Assembly (NCBI GenBank): GCA_019419405.1 | Contig: DYAA01000223.1 | Span: forward strand, 1-7,548 | Direction: 5' to 3' | Length of the DNA: 7,548 nucleotides | Origin: Collinsella sp. | Lineage (GTDB): Bacteria; Actinomycetota; Coriobacteriia; Coriobacteriales; Coriobacteriaceae | Part shown: positions 1-5,579 of the stretch, piece after piece | Layout: each line of letters begins with the position of its first letter | How positions within the stretch are numbered: position 1 is the first letter of the stretch | The notes under the pieces: generated by a model | Told to the model about the DNA's origin: nothing | Databases searched by the model: none | What the model saw: the letters and a program-made list of their open reading frames with translations, nothing else | Position numbers and translations under genes: made by a program

Positions 1-807
1 CTCTGGCATCGAGGCATGACCGCCAATGCCGTGGGCGAAAATCTGCGCATGCCCGTTATCGAGCGCCGTGATCTCCAGGCGGTCGCCGTTCTCGACCGGC
101 GCCGGCAGCTCATCGGCGGCAATCGCAAGCTCACAGATAGACTGCGACGGAATGGCGTTGCTCGCCTCGGCACCGCTCCAGGACACAATGCGCCCGCCGT
201 CGATCTTGGAGCTCACAAATGTCGCCCCAAACTGGCCCTTCTCGGCATTACAGACCGGGAACTCGGCATCGGGCGTAAACAGAAAGTCGGGGTTCGCGTG
301 GTTCTCCAGATAATGGTGAACGTCGGACATGCCCACTTCCTCATCGCAGCCCAGCAGTGCGCGGAAGGTGTAGCGCGGAACAATGCCGTGCTTGAGCAGA
401 TAGGCGCCGGCGTAGAGCGACAGCACCGCCGGACCCTTGTCGTCGATAACGCCGCGGCCGAGCAGCCAGCCCTCGCGACGCTCCATCGCAAACGGGTCGG
501 TGTTCCAGCCCGGGCCGGCGGGCACCACGTCCACGTGGCAGATGGTCGCGAGCTGCTTGTCGCCGCGGCCAGGAATATCGGCAATGCCCACATAGCCCTC
601 GTCGTCGCTCGTCTGATAGCCGAGCTTCTGCGCGATGCCGAGCGCACAGTCGAGCGCGTCACGGACCGGGCGGCCAAACGGCGCGCCGGGCTCTGCATCG
701 GCAGAAACTGCCACGGACGGATAGCTCACCAGCTGCTCGATATCGGCGACGACATCTTCCCAGACCTCGTCGACATACTCGGCGACGCTCTGCTCCACCT
801 GATTCAT
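1..807 (-). CDS. PepV-like M20 family dipeptidase, 3' end cut by window edge
   Basis: Predicted zinc-dependent cytoplasmic dipeptidase of the M20/PepV type, which hydrolyses short peptides to amino acids. The first 269 residues are in the window; the family is usually about 460-470 residues, so the C-terminal third or more lies to the left. Visible metal-site motifs: HVDVVPAG (His91, Asp93), IDDKGPA (bridging Asp123), CDEEVGM (Glu156 as general base, Glu157 as ligand) and TPDAEFP (Asp180). GIGGHASMPE at the cut end (His264) resembles the lid-domain motif, GxxAHGSTPE-like, whose histidine reaches the active site. The start is ATG 805-807, preceded by a textbook AAGGAGGT ribosome binding site. 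It lies 54 nt downstream of the HAD gene on the same strand and is probably cotranscribed. Family assignment is strong; the exact substrate (general dipeptidase, carnosinase-like, Sapep-like) cannot be told. Confidence 0.9.
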   Translation of the reverse strand, partial: MNQVEQSVAEYVDEVWEDVVADIEQLVSYPSVAVSADAEPGAPFGRPVRDALDCALGIAQKLGYQTSDDEGYVGIADIPGRGDKQLATICHVDVVPAGPGWNTDPFAMERREGWLLGRGVIDDKGPAVLSLYAGAYLLKHGIVPRYTFRALLGCDEEVGMSDVHHYLENHANPDFLFTPDAEFPVCNAEKGQFGATFVSSKIDGGRIVSWSGAEASNAIPSQSICELAIAADELPAPVENGDRLEITALDNGHAQIFAHGIGGHASMPE

Positions 808-825
808 GGACGACCTCCTTACCAA

Positions 826-851
826 TGAGCGGCGAGCGCGCTCGCCCCTCA
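826..851. repeat. 26-bp near-perfect palindrome between HAD gene and dipeptidase gene
   Basis: The core GGCGAGCGCGCTCGCC (831-846) is a perfect 16-bp palindrome. One mismatched pair (830/847) separates it from a further TGAG/CTCA match (826-829/848-851). It sits just after the HAD stop codon and a few nt before the dipeptidase ribosome binding site. As RNA on the minus strand it would fold into a GC-rich hairpin without a following U-tract, so it is not a standard terminator. It could be an intercistronic stability or processing element, or a protein site. Confidence 0.6.
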
Positions 852-861
852 CATTACGTCA

Positions 862-1524
862 TTAGATAGCGAAAAGTTTAGCAAGCTCGGCCACCGAGTG
901 CACCACCGCATCGGCACCCGCCGCCTCGTGCTCGCCCGGCGCCGCCGCGCCCGAATAGATGCCGATGCACGGCACGCCCATTGCGTGCGCGCCCTCCACA
1001 TCGTTAAAGCGATCGCCGATCATCACGGCATCGTCGGCCGTCGCGCCGAGCGCCGCCAGGGCATCGCGGACCGAATCGGCCTTGGTCTCGCGTCCCTGCG
1101 GCGGATTCATGCCAATCACCGCCTCAAACTGAGAGAGCCCGAGCTCATGCACCATGTCGATGCACTTGGCCTCCATGCGCGACGTCGCCACGGCCATACG
1201 TTTGCCTTGGGCGACCAACCCATCCAGCAGCTCGGGGACCCCATTGAACACGGGATACTCCTCCGGTCCCAGTTCATCAAAAAAGGCGCGGTACTCATCG
1301 GCCACCACAAGCGACTCCTCGCGGGAAAAGCCGTAAAAGTCGTGAAAGCTCTTCCACAGGGGCGGCCCGATCATGCGGCGCAGATCACCCATCTGCGTCT
1401 CCGAAAACCCGCGCGCAGCCAGCGTCTTGCGCGTCGAGGTCATCACTGCCCGACCCGTATCGGCCACCGTGCCGTCAAAATCGAACAGCACAACCGGCCG
1501 CTCGCAAAGTTGCAATGCCGCCAT
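862..1524 (-). CDS. HAD-superfamily phosphatase, phosphoglycolate phosphatase/5'-nucleotidase-like
   Basis: Cytoplasmic HAD subfamily IA hydrolase of 220 residues that should dephosphorylate a small phospho-metabolite. From the chosen start, motif I is DFDGT (Asp15 nucleophile, Asp17 acid/base), motif II is AVATSR (Thr114), motif III is Lys148 and motif IV is GDRFND (Asp171, Asp175). The stretch between motifs I and II (RMIGPPLWKSFHDFYGF) is the alpha-helical cap and resembles the Gph-like group that also contains bacterial 5'-nucleotidase-like phosphatases; this resemblance is from memory, so the substrate is uncertain. I prefer ATG at 1522-1524 because AGAAGGG lies 5 nt upstream; an in-frame GTG at 1555-1557 would add 11 poorly conserved-looking residues and would place that ribosome binding site inside the gene. 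It is first of a probable two-gene unit with the dipeptidase and diverges from degV. Confidence 0.88.
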   Translation of the reverse strand: MAALQLCERPVVLFDFDGTVADTGRAVMTSTRKTLAARGFSETQMGDLRRMIGPPLWKSFHDFYGFSREESLVVADEYRAFFDELGPEEYPVFNGVPELLDGLVAQGKRMAVATSRMEAKCIDMVHELGLSQFEAVIGMNPPQGRETKADSVRDALAALGATADDAVMIGDRFNDVEGAHAMGVPCIGIYSGAAAPGEHEAAGADAVVHSVAELAKLFAI

Positions 1525-1572
1525 CGGCACCCTTCTTCCCCAGTTGATGATTTCCACACCACCGCTTCAAAC

Positions 1573-1624
1573 TGTTGACTATTCAACAATTGAACCTAGC
1601 AATGTAGAGCAACTCCACTATACT
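1573..1624 (+). promoter_or_regulatory. degV promoter region with nested TTGA/TCAA inverted repeats
   Basis: The 156-nt spacer between the divergent HAD and degV starts holds a TATACT hexamer at 1619-1624 that suits a -10 box for degV, giving a leader of about 50 nt. No good -35 lies 16-18 nt upstream of it. Further upstream, TGTTGA-4 nt-TCAACA (1573-1578/1583-1588) overlaps TTCAA-3 nt-TTGAA (1582-1586/1590-1594). These linked half-sites could bind a repressor controlling either gene, but no regulator is encoded nearby. No convincing HAD promoter was found. Confidence 0.35.
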
Positions 1625-1680
1625 TGTCGCACTTTGCTTTCAGAAGGCGGCGCTGCCGCGCCCCAACGAAAGGTGCAATT

Positions 1681-2541
1681 ATGTCTTTTGCCATCATAAC
1701 CGACTCCACGTCGGACATCTCCCCCGCCCGTGCCCAAGAGCTCGGCATTTACGTGATTCCGCTGCATGTGATTATCGAGGGCGAGGACCTGCTCGACCAG
1801 GTGCAGATTACCGCCGAGGAATACGTCGCCCGCATGGCCGGCTCCGAGCAGCTGCCGCACACCTCGCAGCCGAGCGCCGGCGAGTTCAAGGCGCTGTTTG
1901 ACCGCGTACGCGCCGATGGCCACGACAGCGCGATCTTCATCTCGCTGTGCAGCGAGTGGTCCGCCTGCTATTCCAACGCATGCCTGGTCGCCGAGACCCA
2001 CGAGCTCGACGCGCGCTGCATCGATTCGCGCACCGGCTCGGGCGCCGAGGGCCTGCTGGTGGAGTACGCGCTTGCCATGCGCGAGGACGGCCGCAGCTTG
2101 GACGAGACCGAGGCGCAGATCCGCGCGACGCTGCCCGAAGCCCACCTGCTGCTGATTCCCCGCACGCTCGAGAACCTGGTCAAAAACGGCCGCGCCCCCA
2201 AGCTCGCCGGCCAGCTGACGCAGATGCTCAACATTCGCCTGGCCGTTTCGCCGGAGTGGAAATCGGGCGAGATCAAGGCAATCAAAAAGGGCCGCGGCGC
2301 CAAGCGCATCGTCGCCAACACCATGGCAGATTGCCTCGCGTTTTTGGACGAGCACCCGGGCTCAAGCGTGCGCGTGCTCACGACCGGCGCCGCCGAGGAG
2401 CAGGAACTTGTCAACGAGGCACTCGCGGGCCAGGATTACGTAGACGCCGGCACCGGCCCCATCGGCTGCACCATCGCCACCCATGTAGGCGTCGACGCCA
2501 TCGCCATCAGCTACTGTCCTCGTTACCAGCCCATCCACTAG
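1681..2541 (+). CDS. DegV family fatty-acid-binding protein
   Basis: DegV/FakB-type protein of 286 residues, close to the usual 280-290. Characterised FakB members bind a fatty acid and present it to the kinase FakA to make acyl-phosphate for phospholipid synthesis; no fakA-like gene is in this window. Visible family features are N-terminal AIITDSTSDIS (residues 4-14), TSQPSAGEF (61-69), the ligand-site stretch SLCSEWSACYSNA (88-100, Ser94 in the place of the usual SGT serine), LVKNGRAPK (166-174), IKKGRGAKR (201-209) and C-terminal GCTIATHVGVDAIAI with His268. Two ligand motifs deviate from the common form: SGT is SAC and HTGPG is HVGVD. The start is ATG 1681 with GAAAGGTG 5-12 nt upstream. 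It converges with the toxin gene. Family is certain; the bound lipid is unknown. Confidence 0.93.
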   Translation: MSFAIITDSTSDISPARAQELGIYVIPLHVIIEGEDLLDQVQITAEEYVARMAGSEQLPHTSQPSAGEFKALFDRVRADGHDSAIFISLCSEWSACYSNACLVAETHELDARCIDSRTGSGAEGLLVEYALAMREDGRSLDETEAQIRATLPEAHLLLIPRTLENLVKNGRAPKLAGQLTQMLNIRLAVSPEWKSGEIKAIKKGRGAKRIVANTMADCLAFLDEHPGSSVRVLTTGAAEEQELVNEALAGQDYVDAGTGPIGCTIATHVGVDAIAISYCPRYQPIH

Positions 2542-2556
2542 GGGCACCTTTACCAC

Positions 2557-2619
2557 TTGCGGTGGAATAGGAACTGTTTTTGGCTTATCAGCCGCAAATC
2601 AATCCCTATTCCACCGCAA
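2557..2619. repeat. Long hairpin element between degV and toxin gene
   Basis: Perfect 15-nt inverted repeat TTGCGGTGGAATAGG (2557-2571) and its complement (2605-2619), with a 33-nt loop. Inside the loop GGCT (2582-2585) and AGCC (2590-2593) form a second small stem, and CCGCAA at 2592-2597 is an alternative partner for the outer TTGCGG. It starts 15 nt after the degV stop and ends 15 nt before the toxin stop codon, so it is placed like a bidirectional terminator, but neither strand has a U-tract after the stem. It may instead be a dispersed palindromic repeat. Compare the element at 5580-5715. Confidence 0.7.
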
Positions 2620-2634
2620 CTTAGAAATCGGCGA

Positions 2635-2943
2635 TCAGCCCAGCGGACCCTGAAACAGTTCCTGATGAGTGCCCATTCTCACCAGCCTAATCACTGGGTT
2701 AGTCTTATGGGGAAGATAAAGAACGACCACATCGACCAAGCCATCGGATAGGTGGAAATCGATGTGGCCGTTGTAGTTTCCGCCCGGGTTTGAGAGCTCG
2801 TGGGCGCCATACTCCGCCGGAAGTGACCCATGAGCCACAAGCTCTGCAACCGCCGCTTTAAACTCACTTTTTAGCTGCGGATGCATGCGCATCGTTCGTT
2901 TGTAGTCCACCTTAAATTGAGCCTCGACTTTAATCTCGAACAT
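2635..2943 (-). CDS. YafQ-family type II toxin (mRNA endonuclease)
   Basis: Small 102-residue RelE/ParE-superfamily toxin, close to the 92 residues of E. coli YafQ. YafQ toxins associate with the ribosome and cut mRNA in translated codons, stopping growth when the antitoxin is degraded. Aligning by eye to YafQ, the four catalytic residues His50, His63, Asp67 and His87 correspond here to His48 (YGAHEL), His64 (DFHLSDG), Asp67 and His93 (MGTHQELF), so the toxin looks intact. It also carries the lysine/arginine-rich N-terminal helices and the central beta-sheet of the fold. ATG 2941-2943 begins 2 nt after the antitoxin stop, which implies translational coupling. The stretch is visibly poorer in GC than its neighbours, consistent with horizontal acquisition. 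RelE-type naming is the alternative; the motif set favours YafQ. Confidence 0.9.
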   Translation of the reverse strand: MFEIKVEAQFKVDYKRTMRMHPQLKSEFKAAVAELVAHGSLPAEYGAHELSNPGGNYNGHIDFHLSDGLVDVVVLYLPHKTNPVIRLVRMGTHQELFQGPLG

Positions 2944-2945
2944 CG

Positions 2946-3245
2946 CTATTCCTCATCGAGGAATGACATAAGCTCATCAGCGTTATTGAATGACAGGCTA
3001 TCGTCCGGCAAAATCCCCAGCTCATGAGCATCGGCGATCACCATGGCGCGCCTCGTCACCTCGTTGGGCACCTCCGCCCTTCCTACAATCTCAAAAGGAA
3101 TCTTTCGCTGATTTACCAGCTGCCGAACGGCAAGATTGAGATAGGAATTGAGGCTGAGGCCGACCGAATCCAAGAACTCAGTCGCCTGCTCCTTGAGCCC
3201 CTCTTCGATTCGAACCGTCGTAGGCTTAACTGTTGCTGTAGACAT
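2946..3245 (-). CDS. RelB/DinJ-family antitoxin
   Basis: A 99-residue antitoxin expected to bind and neutralise the downstream YafQ-like toxin and to repress its own promoter. The N-terminal half (about residues 8-50) fits a ribbon-helix-helix DNA-binding domain: strand TTVRIEEGL followed by helices containing LDSVGLSLNSYLNLAVRQLV. KIPFEI (residues 48-53) matches the RLPF-type end seen in RelB/DinJ proteins. The acidic C-terminal tail (ADELMSFLDEE) would wrap the basic toxin. The start is ATG 3243-3245 behind GAGGAGGT with a 5-nt spacer. It is first of the two-gene operon, the normal antitoxin-toxin order. It is 99 residues against 86 in E. coli DinJ. Confidence is high for the family and the pairing. 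Confidence 0.9.
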   Translation of the reverse strand: MSTATVKPTTVRIEEGLKEQATEFLDSVGLSLNSYLNLAVRQLVNQRKIPFEIVGRAEVPNEVTRRAMVIADAHELGILPDDSLSFNNADELMSFLDEE

Positions 3246-3276
3246 TTGCGACCTCCTCGCCCTCGTCTTTTACACC

Positions 3277-3291
3277 AGTATACCCAATATA
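3277..3291 (-). promoter_or_regulatory. Toxin-antitoxin operon promoter
   Basis: On the minus strand TATACT (3277-3282) is a good -10 box and would give a leader of about 25 nt that ends with the antitoxin ribosome binding site. A second candidate, TATATT (3286-3291), lies just upstream. The -35 region of either falls inside the adjoining 36-bp palindrome, whose sequence only weakly matches TTGACA. This overlap fits autorepression by the antitoxin. Confidence 0.5.
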
Positions 3292-3292
3292 A

Positions 3293-3328
3293 ATGGCAAT
3301 CTGATGTTAGATAACATCAGATTGCCAT
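3293..3328. promoter_or_regulatory. 36-bp palindrome, likely toxin-antitoxin operator (or LOG terminator)
   Basis: The arms ATGGCAATCTGATGTTA (3293-3309) and its exact complement (3312-3328) are 17 nt each around a 2-nt centre. The palindrome occupies the expected -35 region of the antitoxin promoter, where ribbon-helix-helix antitoxins bind inverted repeats. It is also 30 nt downstream of the LOG stop codon, and on the minus strand is followed by TTTATATT, so it could serve as an AT-richer intrinsic terminator. Both roles may apply. Confidence 0.65.
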
Positions 3329-3358
3329 GCGTATTCATGTCGCGTGGGCACGATTGAT

Positions 3359-4117
3359 CTACATCAGCCCGCTGAGCGCAATGTCAACGGCCTCGTTGAG
3401 GTCGTCGGTAATGTGTACCAGATCCGGATCGAGCGGGCTAATCATACCGGTGCTCATCACCGGGCCGTTGAGCCAGTCGAATAGGCCCTGCCAGTACTCG
3501 GTGCCCACCAGCACGAGCGGCATGCGCTTGACCTTGTGCGTCTGCACCAGCGTGAGAACCTCGAACATCTCGTCGAGCGTGCCAAACCCGCCGGGAAACA
3601 CAATAGCGCCGGAGCTGTATTTGACGAACATAGTCTTGCGCACAAAGAAGTAACGGAAGTCCATGCCGAGGTTCACATATTTGTTGAGCCCGTGCTCGTG
3701 CGGCAATTCAATGCCTAGGCCAACTGACTTGCCGTTGACACTCGCTGCTCCCCTGTTGGCCGCTTCCATGATGCCGGGGCCACCACCGGTGATGACCGCC
3801 ACGCCACGTTGCGCGATCTTGCGCCCGACGGTACGCGCCGCCCTGTAGAGCGGATCGGTCTTGGGCGTGCGGGCGCTACCGAAGATGGTCACCGCAGGTC
3901 CAAGCTCGGCAAGTGCGCCAAAGCCATCGACAAACTCTGCCTGAATGCGCAGCACGCGCCAGGGGTCGGCGTGCAGCCAGTCAGTCGACTCCTCGGGCGC
4001 CAGCAGGTTGGCGTAGGTGTTGTCCTTAGGAATCATGGGGCCGCGCATGACCACGGGGCCGCGGCGGTACGTCTCGTCGTAGGCAGGCTCGCCCTCGACG
4101 TTCTCATTCTTAATCAT
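3359..4117 (-). CDS. LOG family protein (TIGR00730, cytokinin-riboside phosphoribohydrolase-like)
   Basis: Rossmann-fold protein of 252 residues in the LOG family, once labelled lysine decarboxylase-like. Characterised members remove ribose 5'-phosphate from nucleoside monophosphates; in bacteria the physiological substrate is often unknown. Signature motifs are present: TIFGSART (about 77-84), GGGPGIMEAANRG (111-123), the FVRKTMF segment (158-164) with an arginine, and PGGFGTLDEMFE (175-186), the PGGxGTxxE nucleotide-binding and catalytic motif. About 75 residues precede the core, so it is the longer bacterial form rather than the roughly 190-residue minimal LOG. I chose ATG 4115-4117, with TAGGAG 5 nt upstream; an in-frame ATG at 4187-4189 would make the terminator hairpin coding and give an unlikely basic, phenylalanine-run leader. 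It lies upstream of the toxin-antitoxin operon on the same strand. Confidence 0.9.
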   Translation of the reverse strand: MIKNENVEGEPAYDETYRRGPVVMRGPMIPKDNTYANLLAPEESTDWLHADPWRVLRIQAEFVDGFGALAELGPAVTIFGSARTPKTDPLYRAARTVGRKIAQRGVAVITGGGPGIMEAANRGAASVNGKSVGLGIELPHEHGLNKYVNLGMDFRYFFVRKTMFVKYSSGAIVFPGGFGTLDEMFEVLTLVQTHKVKRMPLVLVGTEYWQGLFDWLNGPVMSTGMISPLDPDLVHITDDLNEAVDIALSGLM

Positions 4118-4133
4118 GGGTACTCCTATCGAG

Positions 4134-4181
4134 AAAAAGAAAAACGGGCGGGGTCGACGCCATGCGTCAAACACCCGCCCG
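4134..4181 (-). terminator. Strong intrinsic terminator after tgt, directly before LOG start
   Basis: The minus-strand RNA forms the stem CGGGCGGG/CCCGCCCG (4174-4181 with 4145-4152), with an inner 5-bp stem GACGC/GCGTC (4156-4160/4164-4168), followed by TTTTTCTTTTT (4144-4134). This is a complete rho-independent terminator about 150 nt after the tgt stop. Its U-tract ends 16 nt before the LOG ATG, leaving room only for the LOG ribosome binding site, so any LOG transcript started upstream must pass through it. Confidence 0.85.
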
Positions 4182-4302
4182 AACATCAACTATTCGGTAT
4201 GGTACCCACGATGCATCAAGCACTTGCAAGCTATCGGTCAGCGGTCGCGCAACCGGTGTCAGCGAATGTGACGACCGGCTGGCGCTCGACCATTGCCGTG
4301 CC

Positions 4303-4319
4303 CACGCTCTGCAAGCGTG
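4303..4319 (-). other. Small hairpin in the tgt 3' region
   Basis: CACGCT (4303-4308) and AGCGTG (4314-4319) form a 6-bp stem with a 5-nt loop shortly after the tgt stop codon. There is no U-tract, so it is more likely a 3'-end stability structure, or chance, than a terminator. The rest of 4182-4329 shows no gene and no convincing promoter for the LOG gene. Confidence 0.3.
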
Positions 4320-4329
4320 TCTGTCGCTC

Positions 4330-5469
4330 TTAGTAGTCCACCGCCGCAGGGCTGTTCATCCAGTCGCTCACAAACGCGCCGTAGCGGCCCTCGATAATGG
4401 CCTGGCGGGCGCGCTGCATCAGGTTGAGCAGGTAGTAGATGTTGTGCATCGACAGCAGAATGCCGCCGAGCATCTCCTTCTGCGTGACCATGTGACGGAT
4501 GAGCGCGCGGCTGTAGCCGCCCGTGCATACCGGGCAGGTGCAGGTGGGGTCGATGGGGCCGTCGTCGTGCGCAAAGCGCGCGTTACGGAAGTTAAGGCGA
4601 CCTTCACTGGAGAACGCCGTACCCATGCGACCGGTGCGCGTCGGCAGCACACAGTCGAACATGTCGATGCCCACGCCCACGCCGCGTACGAGCGTGGTGG
4701 GGTTGCCGACACCCATCAGGTAGCGCGGCTTATGCTTGGGCATGTACTCGCTCACGAGCGGCGCCAGGGTCTCGAACATGGTCTCGTGATCCTCGCCCAC
4801 CGAATAGCCACCGATACCATAGCCCGGGAAGTCGCCGCACTCCTCCAGATGGCGCAGCGAACGCAGGCGCAGATCCAGGTGCATGCCGCCCTGAACGATG
4901 CCAAAGAGCGCCTGGTCATCGCGGGTATGCGCCTTATAGCAGCGCTCGGCCCACATGCTCGACAGCTCAACGGCGCGCTCAACGTAGGCGCGCGTGGCGG
5001 GATAGCCCGGGCACTGGTCGAGCTGCATGCAGATATCGGAGCCGAGTTTCATGGCGATTTCCATGTTGTCCTCGGGCGTCCAAAACACGTGGCGGCCGTC
5101 GTAATCGTTGACGATAAAGCGCACGCCCTCGTCGGTGAGCTTGACGGCATCGTTGTGGCTGAAGACCTGGAAACCGCCCGAGTCGGTGAGGATGGGGCCG
5201 TGCCAGTTCATGAACTTGTGCAGGCCGCCCAGCTCGGCGATGGTGTCCTCGCCGGGACGCATGGACAGATGATAGGTATTGGCGAGCACGATCTGGGCGC
5301 CGAGCTTCTTGACAGTCTCGGTAGGAATGCCCTTGACGTTTGCCTTGGTGCCCACGGGCATAAAAATCGGCGTCTCGATGTCGCCGTGCGGGGTGTGCAG
5401 TACGCCGGCACGCGCGTGCGTCGTCGGGTCCTCGGCGATCAGGTCGAATTTAAAAAGGTTCTGGTCCAT
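4330..5469 (-). CDS. tgt: tRNA-guanine transglycosylase (Tgt)
   Basis: Cytoplasmic TIM-barrel enzyme that swaps guanine 34 of GUN-anticodon tRNAs for preQ1 (or queuine in some bacteria), the tRNA-level step of queuosine synthesis. Its 379 residues match the family length. Motifs: PIFMPVGT (34-41), TDSGGFQVFS (95-104, Asp96 general base), LDQCPGYPATRAYV (150-163), GIVQGG (190-195), GGYSVGE (220-226), and GIDMFDCVLPTRTGR (267-281) with nucleophile Asp272. The zinc site is Cys310, Cys312, Cys315 and His342. Cys153 and Val224 match positions typical of bacterial preQ1-using enzymes. ATG 5467-5469 follows AAGGAG at a 9-nt spacing. It stands alone here: no queA, yajC or other queuosine gene is in the window. 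A promoter lies just upstream and a terminator downstream, so it appears monocistronic. Confidence 0.96.
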   Translation of the reverse strand: MDQNLFKFDLIAEDPTTHARAGVLHTPHGDIETPIFMPVGTKANVKGIPTETVKKLGAQIVLANTYHLSMRPGEDTIAELGGLHKFMNWHGPILTDSGGFQVFSHNDAVKLTDEGVRFIVNDYDGRHVFWTPEDNMEIAMKLGSDICMQLDQCPGYPATRAYVERAVELSSMWAERCYKAHTRDDQALFGIVQGGMHLDLRLRSLRHLEECGDFPGYGIGGYSVGEDHETMFETLAPLVSEYMPKHKPRYLMGVGNPTTLVRGVGVGIDMFDCVLPTRTGRMGTAFSSEGRLNFRNARFAHDDGPIDPTCTCPVCTGGYSRALIRHMVTQKEMLGGILLSMHNIYYLLNLMQRARQAIIEGRYGAFVSDWMNSPAAVDY

Positions 5470-5506
5470 AAACTGGAACTCCTTGGTTGCGGTTCATACG
5501 CAAACC

Positions 5507-5512
5507 ATTATA
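5507..5512 (-). promoter_or_regulatory. tgt promoter -10 box
   Basis: A perfect TATAAT on the minus strand, 37 nt before the tgt ATG, gives a leader of roughly 30 nt that contains AAGGAG. The -35 region at 16-19 nt spacing is poor (CGGTGC or a neighbouring hexamer), so activity may rest on the -10 box or on an activator. Confidence 0.6.
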
Positions 5513-5579
5513 CGGGCAACCCGCAAGAAGCACCGACTCGACAGAAACTGGTGCGAGGAGGATACGGCAGGGACACGGC

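Noticed and set aside
16..828. 270-codon plus-strand open frame at the left edge
   Set aside because: It is antisense to the PepV-like dipeptidase, which has complete metal-site motifs and a strong ribosome binding site.
2557..2619. Bidirectional rho-independent terminator for degV and the toxin operon
   Set aside because: The stem is strong but neither flank has a run of T on the relevant strand, so it is listed as a repeat.
4118..4189. 24-residue N-terminal extension of the LOG protein
   Set aside because: It would translate through the terminator hairpin and its U-tract and lacks a ribosome binding site, while ATG 4115-4117 has TAGGAG at good spacing.
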